Of a stretch of 64,000 nucleotides of DNA, positions 25,622 to 32,466 are shown piece after piece. Positions within the stretch are counted from its first letter, which is position 1, and every line of letters begins with the position of its first letter. The translations under genes were made by a program, and so were the position numbers. This DNA is from Micavibrio sp. (GTDB taxonomy: Bacteria; Pseudomonadota; Alphaproteobacteria; Micavibrionales; UBA2020): contig JAPWJZ010000002.1 of the NCBI GenBank assembly GCA_028283745.1, forward strand, positions 124,001-188,000, given 5' to 3'. The notes beneath the pieces are model-generated. The model worked only from the letters and a program-made list of their open reading frames with translations, searched no databases and was not told the origin of the DNA.

Positions 25622-25745
25622 TTTTTGCACGCTCTACCGGCCCGTCTACACCGCCGAGACGGATAGCGTCGAAACCCGGCAGGAAGCAGACGTCAATAAC
25701 GCCGTCTGGCTGGAGCTGTGCCAGCACGAAAGCCCTTCAAAGTAA
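25500..25745 (+). CDS. o-spanin (Rz1-like lipoprotein) overlapping the i-spanin
   Basis: An 81-aa ORF in a different frame, starting inside the i-spanin gene. It has a basic start, a hydrophobic stretch and a lipobox-like LMLNGC, as for an outer-membrane lipoprotein. A later ATG at 25533 would give a more classic signal sequence. Unlike lambda Rz1 it extends well beyond the i-spanin stop. It ends the virion/lysis cluster. Confidence 0.7.
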   Translation: MRKYLTYRIRRMLPQRLLEYATVWLPMLLMLNGCETALSGDFCTLYRPVYTAETDSVETRQEADVNNAVWLELCQHESPSK

Positions 25746-25751
25746 CCGCGC

Positions 25752-26354
25752 TTATGCGCCGAAGCGGGCGTGGTGTTCCATGACCTTGACCAGCACGTTT
25801 TCGAGCTGGTGGTGGTTATGGCGGGCAGCACTGTCACGCGCCGTCTGGCCACGCTTGTCTTCGGCCAGCACATCAATGCCGGCGGCGATAAGCAGGCCCG
25901 CCATTTTGAGATCGCCGCGCGCCGCTGCAATGTGCAGCAAGCCCTGGCCGTTGAGCACGTCGACCGTCGTCAACCGTGCGCCGCGTTCCAGAAGTGTGCG
26001 GACGATATCAATGTGGCCTTGCTGCACCGCGAACCAGAGGGCGGTGTACCCGAAGGGATGGATGGGCGCATCCAGAACCGCGCCAGAAGCGAGGAGGAAG
26101 CGGACCATTTCATCACGGCCGAAGAACGCGGCTTCGTGCAGCGGGCGGCGGCCTTCATCATCGGGAAGGTCGACGCTGCCGCCTTTATCGAGGATGGCTT
26201 CGGCGGAAAGGATGTCACCTTCCCGTGCCAGCTCGTGCATGAAGCTTTGGCCGACCTGCGGGAACGACGACGCCGTTTGTGCCTGACCAAAAGTGGTCGG
26301 GCCAATATTGAAGTTATACGCGAGAAGATCGGTATGGATAGCCGGGGTTGTCAT
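25752..26354 (-). CDS. Ankyrin-repeat protein, 200 aa
   Basis: Five to six ankyrin repeats (residues ~50-185; e.g. DDEGRRPLHEAAFFGRDE, LLAEDKRGQTARDSAARH). It ends HHARFGA. The ATG at 26354 is preferred over the GTG at 26366, though neither has a strong binding site. It converges on the virion cluster, six bases from the o-spanin stop, so ANK genes border the cluster directly on both sides. Confidence 0.9.
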   Translation of the reverse strand: MTTPAIHTDLLAYNFNIGPTTFGQAQTASSFPQVGQSFMHELAREGDILSAEAILDKGGSVDLPDDEGRRPLHEAAFFGRDEMVRFLLASGAVLDAPIHPFGYTALWFAVQQGHIDIVRTLLERGARLTTVDVLNGQGLLHIAAARGDLKMAGLLIAAGIDVLAEDKRGQTARDSAARHNHHQLENVLVKVMEHHARFGA

Positions 26355-26407
26355 AGGCGAACTCACTTTCGTTACTTGTCTTAAAACAAAGTGGCGGCAC
26401 TATATGT

Positions 26408-26430
26408 GGTGTATGACCCTAGTATACACC
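26408..26430. promoter_or_regulatory. Inverted repeat upstream of the ANK gene 25752-26354
   Basis: GGTGTAT (26408-26414) and ATACACC (26424-26430) form a perfect 7-bp inverted repeat with a 9-base spacer, 54 bases upstream of the chosen start. On the minus strand the right arm gives TATACT near a possible -10 position, so binding here would block transcription. Confidence 0.4.
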
Positions 26431-26640
26431 GCTAGATAGTGAATAAATGGTTAAGATCTGCGTTTAGTTCCGTGGAGATTCAAGGAGATGAACAGCGTTC
26501 AGATTGCCTGATTCCGAATTTCCGAATCACATCACGGACTTCGTGGTTTTTGTTCGTGTAATGGATAATTTCGCAGTTGATCAAAATAATTTGCGGTCAC
26601 TGCCTTTTCGATTTCCAGATATGATTTTTTCCTGTTTTGT

Positions 26641-26670
26641 CCCCGGCGCGAAAAGCGTGCCGGGGGTTTT
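26641..26670 (+). terminator. GC-rich terminator-like hairpin
   Basis: CCCCGGC and GCCGGGG pair around GCGAAAAGCGT, which itself closes as GC..GC, followed by GTTTTCG. The short T-run makes this a moderate candidate. No gene is recognised upstream of it, so it may end an untranslated RNA. Confidence 0.45.
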
Positions 26671-26805
26671 CGCATGTCTGGCTGTCACTATATGTTGTGG
26701 TGAAAGCGACGAAATTATAGATGCTGGTTTGCTATTTGCGCCTTTAGTGCCGCTTGCTAGTCTTGACGGCACGGGTACTGCAGCAACCTTCTCAAAGGAA
26801 AGCAG

Positions 26806-27975
26806 ATGGCAAGTTCATTCCCCTCGCGTTTTGTTGACCAAAAAACCGGCACCATCGAAAAATTCCAGACAATGCGGGAGCGCGTAACCGGCGAATTTCT
26901 GCCGGAAGCCGGGCATGTTGGCATTCTGGCGGTGAAACTGGCGGTGCTGGCGCCTTTTGTCGGCGGGCTTGTTGTTGCGGCACCTGTCGTGGCCGTCGCC
27001 TGGTTCGGCGCGCGCTGGGGCGCTGCCAAGGTTATTGACCTTGTGCATGAAAAGCTGTTGCTGGAGCATAAAAAAGGCGACTTCATTGAATTCGATTTCA
27101 CTAAGGCGGATGATGTTGCCGCCTTTAGCGCCCGCTATGGCGACAGGCACGCACAATTTGCGCAAGACTATGCCGCCATGACGAAGCTGGCGGGCCTGCC
27201 GCAACCGCCAAAAGTTTTTATCATCGACCAGTTCTTTAAAAAAGGCGGTACCTCGAAGCTTGGCGGCTTGGTGTCCGACTTTATGGCGGGCACGACATCG
27301 CGCCCGAACGGTAAAGACCCGGTGATTATGCTGGGTAAGGGCGCGCTGAATGAACTGACTGCGGGTGAGCTTCGCGCCGTCGTCGCCCATGAAATGACAC
27401 ACCTGAATTTGCAGCACCCCGCCAAGGGCGTGCGCTGGCAGGGCCGCATGCCCGTGAACGCGCTGATAAATGTTGCGCTGGTCGGCGCGGCCTTGCTGGG
27501 GCCGTTGCCGCTATTGCCTGTGCTGGGCTTTGTTGCCGTGACCAACGTTGCCGGCCGCGCCTTGAAAGCTATTCAATCACGCCATCATGAAAAACTGTGT
27601 GACCGCGGCGCGGCGCTCATAACGGGCGGCACGGGCGACCTCACGACGGCACTTGAAAAAATAAAACATTCGATGCTGAAGATGCAGCGCATTGAAACCG
27701 AATACGCCTACCGGTCCAAGGGCCTTGAGCCGCCGGAACAAAAGGAGGCGGGCGCGGTTAAACGCTTCTTCGTTGCAACGCACCCTGCCAATGAGGTGCG
27801 GAGCAGCCTGCTGCAACAGTTTGAAAAGAAGTACCCTGCATGGTGCGAAAAGCAGCGCGGGTACTTTAGCAATGCCTTCAACAAGGCGGCGGCAAGACCC
27901 GACGGCGGCAATGCGGCGCCCCTGCCCGCCAACGCTAACACGCGCGGCGCGAACCGCTGGCAACTGGCGGCTTAA
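26806..27975 (+). CDS. M48-family zinc metallopeptidase, 389 aa
   Basis: The zinc motif HEMTH is at residues 195-199 in ELRAVVAHEMTHLNLQHP. The third ligand is expected in SRHHEKLCDRGAA further on, with a hydrophobic hairpin between (VALVGAALLGPLPLLPVLGFVAV). An N-terminal membrane segment (~residues 41-68) anchors it. This resembles HtpX/Oma1-like membrane proteases. A good RBS (AAAGGAAAGCAG) precedes the ATG. It stands alone between ANK genes and is convergent with the one at 27981. Confidence 0.88.
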   Translation: MASSFPSRFVDQKTGTIEKFQTMRERVTGEFLPEAGHVGILAVKLAVLAPFVGGLVVAAPVVAVAWFGARWGAAKVIDLVHEKLLLEHKKGDFIEFDFTKADDVAAFSARYGDRHAQFAQDYAAMTKLAGLPQPPKVFIIDQFFKKGGTSKLGGLVSDFMAGTTSRPNGKDPVIMLGKGALNELTAGELRAVVAHEMTHLNLQHPAKGVRWQGRMPVNALINVALVGAALLGPLPLLPVLGFVAVTNVAGRALKAIQSRHHEKLCDRGAALITGGTGDLTTALEKIKHSMLKMQRIETEYAYRSKGLEPPEQKEAGAVKRFFVATHPANEVRSSLLQQFEKKYPAWCEKQRGYFSNAFNKAAARPDGGNAAPLPANANTRGANRWQLAA

Positions 27976-27980
27976 AACAT

Positions 27981-28598
27981 TCAGCGTGCGTTGAAGGAAA
28001 CCGGCTTGAGCGGCTTGATGGATTTTTCAGTCGCAACAGTATCATTCGCGGGCGTAGACAGTTGCGGCGCGGCCACTGGCGTTTGTGCTGCCAGCCATGC
28101 GGCACGCAACTGCGGGCCGCGCAAAATCATGTCAGCCAGTTCATAGTCTTTCTTTTCGGATATTGCGACCTGATCCGCGGTGCGCTTTTTTGCATCGCGC
28201 TGCGCATGGTCCGCGCCGCGTTCCAGCAATGTGCGCACGAAGGCGTGTTCTCCCCAGCTGGCTGCAATGTGCAGCGGGCGCATTTTTAAAACCTGATATT
28301 CACCATAGGTTTCCGGCTGGTCAGGCGATGCGCCGCGATCAAGCAGGTAGGTGAAGGCATCCATGTTCTTTTTTTCGAGCGCGATATAAAGCGGCTTTGT
28401 GCCCTGCTGCGTGCGCCATTCCAGCGCTTCGGGATATTTTGCCAGCGTGGCGTCCATCATCGCGCGGTCGTTTTTACCGACGGCGGCGAAGAACTGCTTG
28501 CGCTCCTCCGTCCAGGTCAGCGGCTTTTGCGCGTCTGCGGCCGGTTGCTGCGCGCTGCTAAAAATGCCGGCCAATTTTTTGAATGGATTACTGAACAT
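27981..28598 (-). CDS. Ankyrin-repeat protein with KPLKPVSF tail, 205 aa
   Basis: Starting at 28598, an amphipathic N-terminus (MFSNPFKKLAGIFSS) is followed by about four ankyrin units (residues ~35-150), a Pro/Ala linker and the C-terminal tail IKPLKPVSFNAR, which resembles the tails of the 5821 and 29485 products. A longer in-frame ORF to 28799 adds an unlikely basic extension. A promoter (TTGACA/TTTTAT) lies at 28627-28655. No signal peptide. Confidence 0.87.
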   Translation of the reverse strand: MFSNPFKKLAGIFSSAQQPAADAQKPLTWTEERKQFFAAVGKNDRAMMDATLAKYPEALEWRTQQGTKPLYIALEKKNMDAFTYLLDRGASPDQPETYGEYQVLKMRPLHIAASWGEHAFVRTLLERGADHAQRDAKKRTADQVAISEKKDYELADMILRGPQLRAAWLAAQTPVAAPQLSTPANDTVATEKSIKPLKPVSFNAR

Positions 28599-28626
28599 AT
28601 GGTCTATTCTTCTTTTTATTGACATA

Positions 28627-28655
28627 ATAAAACCATGCATTTGACGGCCTGTCAA
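28627..28655 (-). promoter_or_regulatory. Promoter of the ANK gene at 27981-28598
   Basis: On the minus strand TTGACA (28655-28650) and TTTTAT (28632-28627) are 17 bases apart. Further upstream, at 28700-28713, is the same 14-base element found upstream of the ANK gene at 5821-6618, preceded in both places by GTCAAAAATT. Confidence 0.55.
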
Positions 28656-28861
28656 CTTCCGTAACGGCCTTGCCGGGGCGGACGTCAAAAATTCCAGTTT
28701 TTTCAGTATGTTTGGGGGCACATAAACTTTCGTGCGCCGTTCCCGCCTATTGCGGCATCCGGTTTGTATCGTTAAGGATTTTCTGTATTGACTCGCCATA
28801 ATTATTCCCCGAAACTCCTCATGGCCCTCAACATTTGTATTTTTTTTAGGAGAATTCCCCC

Positions 28862-29368
28862 ATGGATTTCGGCTTCACCCCGCCCGACCCCGATAAAGCC
28901 CTGCAAGCGCTCGACAACATTAAAGCCGCTTTTGCCAAAGCCGCCGCAGCCGATACCGGCGCCGCGCAGCCGCTGTTCCAGAGCCTGTCGGACAAGTTCA
29001 ACAAACTGCTGGACGATATCATCGACATCGCATCCAACGACCCGAACCCGAACCCGCAAAAAATCATGTTCAAAATGATGCCCGTCATCATGAGCGTGCA
29101 AATGACCGCGCAAAAGCTGCAGCAAGCCGCGCAGAACGACCCGCGCGTCGGCGAAACCCTGCAGGAACTGGCTGGCACCGTGCGCAGCGAAATTCAGGCG
29201 CTGATCCCCGGTGGCGGCAGCATTGGCTTCCCCGGTGGCTTCAACCTGCCGGGTGCTGACAACAGCAACCAGCCGGCAGCCCCGCAGCAGCCGAAAAAGC
29301 CGAGCCTGCCCCCGGCACCCAGGTTCCCCAAGCCGAAGAAACCCGGCGGCGGCGACTTCAACTTCTAA
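28862..29368 (+). CDS. Helical protein with Pro-rich basic tail, 168 aa
   Basis: AGGAG lies nine bases before the ATG. Residues ~1-118 are helical with no cysteines (ALDNIKAAFAKAAAAD..., VMSVQMTAQKLQQAAQNDPRV). The rest is Gly/Pro-rich, then basic-proline (APRFPKPKKPGGG), reminiscent of the RF-x-P tails on neighbouring ANK proteins. No known domain. A strong bidirectional terminator follows. Confidence 0.75.
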   Translation: MDFGFTPPDPDKALQALDNIKAAFAKAAAADTGAAQPLFQSLSDKFNKLLDDIIDIASNDPNPNPQKIMFKMMPVIMSVQMTAQKLQQAAQNDPRVGETLQELAGTVRSEIQALIPGGGSIGFPGGFNLPGADNSNQPAAPQQPKKPSLPPAPRFPKPKKPGGGDFNF

Positions 29369-29391
29369 TATTCGGCCTTACGGCCTGATTT

Positions 29392-29431
29392 AAAAAAGCC
29401 CCTTTCGCTTCAATGCGGAAGGGGCTTTTTT
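29392..29431. terminator. Bidirectional terminator after the 28862 gene
   Basis: AAAAAAGCCCCTT and AAGGGGCTTTTTT pair with a 14-base loop, giving T-tracts in both directions. It separates the 28862 gene from the ANK gene whose promoter starts 15 bases further on. Confidence 0.85.
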
Positions 29432-29445
29432 CATGTGCGGTTTTT

Positions 29446-29474
29446 TTGACATAAACAAGCCTGCGTGCTATGAA
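29446..29474 (+). promoter_or_regulatory. Promoter of the ANK gene at 29485, near-leaderless
   Basis: TTGACA (29446-29451), a spacer of exactly 17 bases, and TATGAA (29469-29474). Initiation about seven bases downstream falls at 29481-29482, only three or four bases before the ATG at 29485. An upstream ATG (29470) lies inside the -10 element and so could not be used by this transcript. Confidence 0.65.
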
Positions 29475-29484
29475 TCCCCTCATC

Positions 29485-30201
29485 ATGGATGATGATATCG
29501 AGATCAAATCGCTGGACCAGCTGCTGACCGAGGCTGCCTTCAAGGGCAACCGCGCGGATACGCTGACGCTGCTTGCCCTGGGCGCATCACCCGTCTGGAA
29601 GGACAGCACCGGCGTGACCGCGCTGCATTACGCAGCAGAGCGGCCGGATTCTATCGACCTGCTCGGCGATTTGCTGGCCAGTACAAAGGCCAATATAGAT
29701 ATGCCGGATGATGACGGCGCAACGCCGCTGTTTTACGCTGCCCGCCGGGGCAACCGCGACGCCGCGCAACTGCTGCTGGCAAAGCATGCGGCGGTTGACG
29801 CCCGCGACCGCTGGCAGGCAACGCCGCTGTGCCGTGCGGCACATGCAGGCCATACACAGGTTATTGCCACGCTGCTGAAGGCGGGGGCGGATGCGAATGC
29901 AGCCGCAGAAAATGGCTATACGCCGCTTTTCTATGCTGTCTCCCGCGGGCACCTGGCGGCTGGGCATGAGCTCGTGCGTGCCGGTGCGGATGCAGGCCTG
30001 CCGAACGCGCACGGCCTGACACCGCTGGAACTGGCACAGCGGCTTGACCAAAGCATTACCAACCAGTTCCAGCTGGCGCAGTTTTTGGCGGCCGCGCAAT
30101 TGCAGAAAGACCTTAAAAACGGCATTTCCAAGCCTGTGAAGGCTTTGAGGCCTGCTCGCTTCAAGCCGAAACAACCTGATACTTTTCCCGACAGACCTTA
30201 G
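29485..30201 (+). CDS. Ankyrin-repeat protein with ARFKP tail, 238 aa
   Basis: Starting at the ATG at 29485 (MDDDIEIKS), about six ankyrin repeats occupy residues ~12-185. They are followed by a helical segment and the C-terminal tail KPVKALRPARFKP, very like the tail of the 5821 product. The start was chosen because the promoter places transcription initiation just upstream and the 29470 ATG overlaps the -10 box. Followed by the 30219 gene 17 bases later, probably as one operon. Confidence 0.9.
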   Translation: MDDDIEIKSLDQLLTEAAFKGNRADTLTLLALGASPVWKDSTGVTALHYAAERPDSIDLLGDLLASTKANIDMPDDDGATPLFYAARRGNRDAAQLLLAKHAAVDARDRWQATPLCRAAHAGHTQVIATLLKAGADANAAAENGYTPLFYAVSRGHLAAGHELVRAGADAGLPNAHGLTPLELAQRLDQSITNQFQLAQFLAAAQLQKDLKNGISKPVKALRPARFKPKQPDTFPDRP

Positions 30202-30218
30202 GAACCGGAGAACGCGCG

Positions 30219-30554
30219 ATGGCCTTTATCCGCCGCAACGGCGAAAATAGCATTACCTGGGTGCTTGAAAGCGCAGATGACGCGCTGCCCGCACGTATTG
30301 CCGAATTCGTCAAAATTTTCGACTACTATGCGCAACGCAAGGAAAGCATCACCGATAATTTTACCATGCAGCTGCTGGCCCTGCAGGCACATACGCTGCT
30401 GGAAGTTGCGAAGAAGCAGGAGGCTGATTTAAAACGCCTCAAGCAACTGGAAGCCGACATGGCGGCGTTGAAAAAAGAAATGCTGGAAATGAAGGGCCCG
30501 CAAACGCTCGACAAGCCGAAGCTGCCGCGCCCGAAAGCACCGAAAAATCCTTAA
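30219..30554 (+). CDS. Coiled-coil hypothetical protein, 111 aa
   Basis: GGAG sits upstream of the ATG. The first half is mixed (ITWVLESADDALPARIAEFVKIFDYY). The second is a coiled coil (KKQEADLKRLKQLEADMAALKKEMLEMK) ending in a basic-proline tail (KPKLPRPKAPKNP). No known domain. It is likely co-transcribed with the ANK gene upstream and could be a partner protein. Confidence 0.75.
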   Translation: MAFIRRNGENSITWVLESADDALPARIAEFVKIFDYYAQRKESITDNFTMQLLALQAHTLLEVAKKQEADLKRLKQLEADMAALKKEMLEMKGPQTLDKPKLPRPKAPKNP

Positions 30555-30570
30555 GAAAAACGAGGCTGTT

Positions 30571-30816
30571 TTAAAGCCCCGCAACATCCGCGCGTGGTTC
30601 GTGTAAATGCTTTTGCAGTTGCAGGCTGCGCAGCGACGGACGCTTGAGAAGGTCTTTTTCCTGCAGGTTCGCAAGGCGTAGCGCACCGCGAACATCCGCT
30701 TCAGCATCAATCAAATATCTGATTCGCTGCTGGTCTGGGTGGGCCTGCTGCAGTTCCCAGGCAAGTTCGCGGGTTTCAAAACTGTCTGAATCAAAGTTTT
30801 TTTCCAGTTGGCCCAT
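30571..30816 (-). CDS. Small protein with one degenerate ANK-like unit, 81 aa
   Basis: The ATG at 30816 has a good binding site on the minus strand (AGGAGA nine bases upstream). It encodes a charged helical protein. IRYLIDAEADVRGALRLANLQEK resembles a single ankyrin unit. It is convergent with the 30219 gene. The longer ORF to 30876 adds residues without translational support. Confidence 0.65.
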   Translation of the reverse strand: MGQLEKNFDSDSFETRELAWELQQAHPDQQRIRYLIDAEADVRGALRLANLQEKDLLKRPSLRSLQLQKHLHEPRADVAGL

Positions 30817-31310
30817 ATTTAATGTCTCCTTCGGTACAGTTATTATTTTTGACGCGATAAACATGCTGCGCCGCACACACCGGCATGTAACATGACGGCT
30901 GAAAGCGGCGATGAAACTGTGGTAACGGGGGTGATGTTTGCGGTTAAAATCAGCGGCACGTTATGTCCAGATTCATCAATTAAAACATGCGTTTCTTGCA
31001 AGGACTCGTGCGCGGTGATTTGCGGGTTTCCGGCAAGCTTTAATACTCCAAGTCTAGTCTCAATCTATGAAAAGACTGTTAACGGTGTACAGCTGCCGAC
31101 AGCGCAGAAACACCGATAGAATAAGGGTTATATTGAATTCTTGAACAATTGTTCGTTATTTTCTTCCCACGAGAATTATTTGCAATACCAAAGCGTCCTG
31201 CTATAAAAAAACACCTGCGCGCATTAAAAAACCTGCATTACAGGCCTGCGCTGCAGCTTATTACCGACATGACTATTTTTTAACCGGCCGCTTTTAAAGG
31301 ATTTATTTGC
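30817..31310. other. Intergenic region upstream of the TetR regulator
   Basis: 494 bases between divergent genes. It contains a perfect 12-bp palindrome (31143-31154) and an AT-rich stretch (31155-31220) with possible -10 elements such as TATAAA at 31204. The open frame 30892-31119 lacks a ribosome-binding site, and I do not accept it as a gene. Confidence 0.5.
31143..31154. promoter_or_regulatory. Perfect palindrome GAACAATTGTTC, operator candidate
   Basis: A 12-bp perfect dyad, flanked by TT on the left and GT on the right, 157 bases upstream of the TetR gene. TetR proteins usually bind dyads of this kind near their own promoter. The sequence also fits GAAC-N4-GTTC, the Gram-positive LexA box, but alphaproteobacterial LexA generally prefers a direct-repeat GTTC-N7-GTTC, so TetR is the better guess. 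Confidence 0.5.
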
Positions 31311-31895
31311 ATGGGACGTAAACTCGAATTTTGTCGCGACAAAGCCCTCCACACCGCCATGGAAAGTTTCTGGCAGCAGGGATACGACTCCACTTCAATG
31401 CGCGACCTCGCGGGCCGTCTGGGCCTGCATCTTGGTTCCGTTTACAACGCCCTTGGCGACAAGGAAAAAGTTTTTGAAGCCGCACTCAAGCTGAACCTTG
31501 AAGAACACATCATGCCGCAGCTGAAGGCCATGAGCGAGGAACCCGACGCGCTGAAAGGCCTCAAAACCTATATCGACCGCGTTGCCGTTGAATGCTCGGA
31601 GCCGGAAAAGAGCGCAGGCTGCTTTTTGACCAATTCGCTGCTTGAAATCAGCAGCATCAACGAAAATATCACCGCGACGCTGCACCAGTATTTGCTGCAC
31701 CTTGAAGACGCTTTTGCCGGCGCGATCGAGCGCGGCAAGAAATCCGGCCAGATCAAGACCGACAAAGACACGCGCGAATACGCCCGCTTTTACATGGCGG
31801 CTGTCTTTTCCATGCGCGCGATGACCAAGCTGAAAGTGCCGGTGCAGTACATCGACGATGTCCGCAACTGCACGATGAAAGCGCTGGCGGCTTAA
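31311..31895 (+). CDS. TetR/AcrR-family transcriptional regulator, 194 aa
   Basis: The N-terminal helix-turn-helix is at residues ~25-52 (TSMRDLAGRLGLHLGSVYNALGDKE). The C-terminal ligand domain has SAGCFLTNSLLE with the conserved Gly-Cys step seen in several TetR subfamilies. Good RBS (AAAGGA). A palindrome upstream may be its operator. It converges on the ANK operon, four bases from the last ANK gene's stop. Target genes are unknown. Confidence 0.93.
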   Translation: MGRKLEFCRDKALHTAMESFWQQGYDSTSMRDLAGRLGLHLGSVYNALGDKEKVFEAALKLNLEEHIMPQLKAMSEEPDALKGLKTYIDRVAVECSEPEKSAGCFLTNSLLEISSINENITATLHQYLLHLEDAFAGAIERGKKSGQIKTDKDTREYARFYMAAVFSMRAMTKLKVPVQYIDDVRNCTMKALAA

Positions 31896-31898
31896 GTT

Positions 31899-32399
31899 TT
31901 ATAAAGATGGCGGCTTCAGGCCCTTTTTGCGCTCTGCCGTCAGGTAGTCGAGGTAAATAGCCGCGCCTGAAGTGTCATGCCGTTCGCGGGCTTTTTGCAG
32001 CAGTTCTTCGGCAACGCGGCGTACATCCTGCCCCTGATGCAGCAAACGGCGCAGCATTTTATCATCTTTCGCGGCGTCGGCAGCGCGAAGGGCGGCATGG
32101 TTGTTCAATGAAATATCTGCGCCAAGGGATAGCAATGCCTCGACCGTTTCCATGCGTTTGCCGTTGATGGCGCGCAGCAGCGGTTCGCCGTTTTTCGCGT
32201 TTACATCAGCCCCGTGTTTATGCAGCAACAACAGCATGTCCACATGGCCGCCGTTTGCGGCCCAGCGCATGCAGAAGTTTTCGCGTGTTGTGGCATCCAC
32301 GTTTTTTTCGGTCAGCAAAAAATGCGCGCGCCACAACTGGTTGGTGACGGCGGCGTAATGCAAGTCTTCCTCCAGTTCATGCCGCTGTTTATAGGGCAT
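31899..32399 (-). CDS. Ankyrin-repeat protein, last gene of the ANK operon, 166 aa
   Basis: About four ankyrin units (residues ~8-115), beginning DLHYAAVTNQLWRAHFLLTEKN. It lacks the tryptophan module of its larger neighbours and ends RKKGLKPPSL, a leucine variant of the basic-x-P tail. 67 bases separate it from the upstream operon member. No signal peptide. Confidence 0.88.
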   Translation of the reverse strand: MPYKQRHELEEDLHYAAVTNQLWRAHFLLTEKNVDATTRENFCMRWAANGGHVDMLLLLHKHGADVNAKNGEPLLRAINGKRMETVEALLSLGADISLNNHAALRAADAAKDDKMLRRLLHQGQDVRRVAEELLQKARERHDTSGAAIYLDYLTAERKKGLKPPSL

Positions 32400-32466
32400 G
32401 GACAGGCGCTTCCAGAAGCGGTCGGAAAGGGGTTGGCTTATAACTCATAGAAAAATCATCCTGCTT

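Larger units (their letters stand above)
26355..26805. other. Intergenic region between ANK and M48 genes
   Basis: 451 bases without a supported gene. Contents: a 7-9-7 inverted repeat GGTGTAT/ATACACC (26408-26430) upstream of the ANK gene at 25752; an ORF (26504-26887) that runs through a hairpin and into the M48 gene, which I consider spurious; and a GC-rich hairpin CCCCGGCGC/GCGTGCCGGGG (26641-26664) followed by GTTTTC. The last looks like a weak terminator for a transcript coming from the left. Confidence 0.5.

Noticed and set aside
26488-26511. Seven-codon ORF preceded by AAGGAG
   Set aside because: The purine stretch touches the ATG with no spacing, and the peptide is too short to support as a gene.
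26504-26887. 127-codon + ORF before the M48 gene
   Set aside because: No ribosome-binding site, runs through a terminator-like hairpin and overlaps the M48 start in another frame.
6714-28713. The 14-base repeat as att sites flanking the virion cluster
   Set aside because: No integrase is present, the right copy lies 3 kb beyond the cluster past two host-type genes, and both copies sit in promoter regions of ANK genes, which explains them better.
30892-31119. 75-codon + ORF upstream of the TetR gene
   Set aside because: No binding site, unusual composition for this genome, and no domain.
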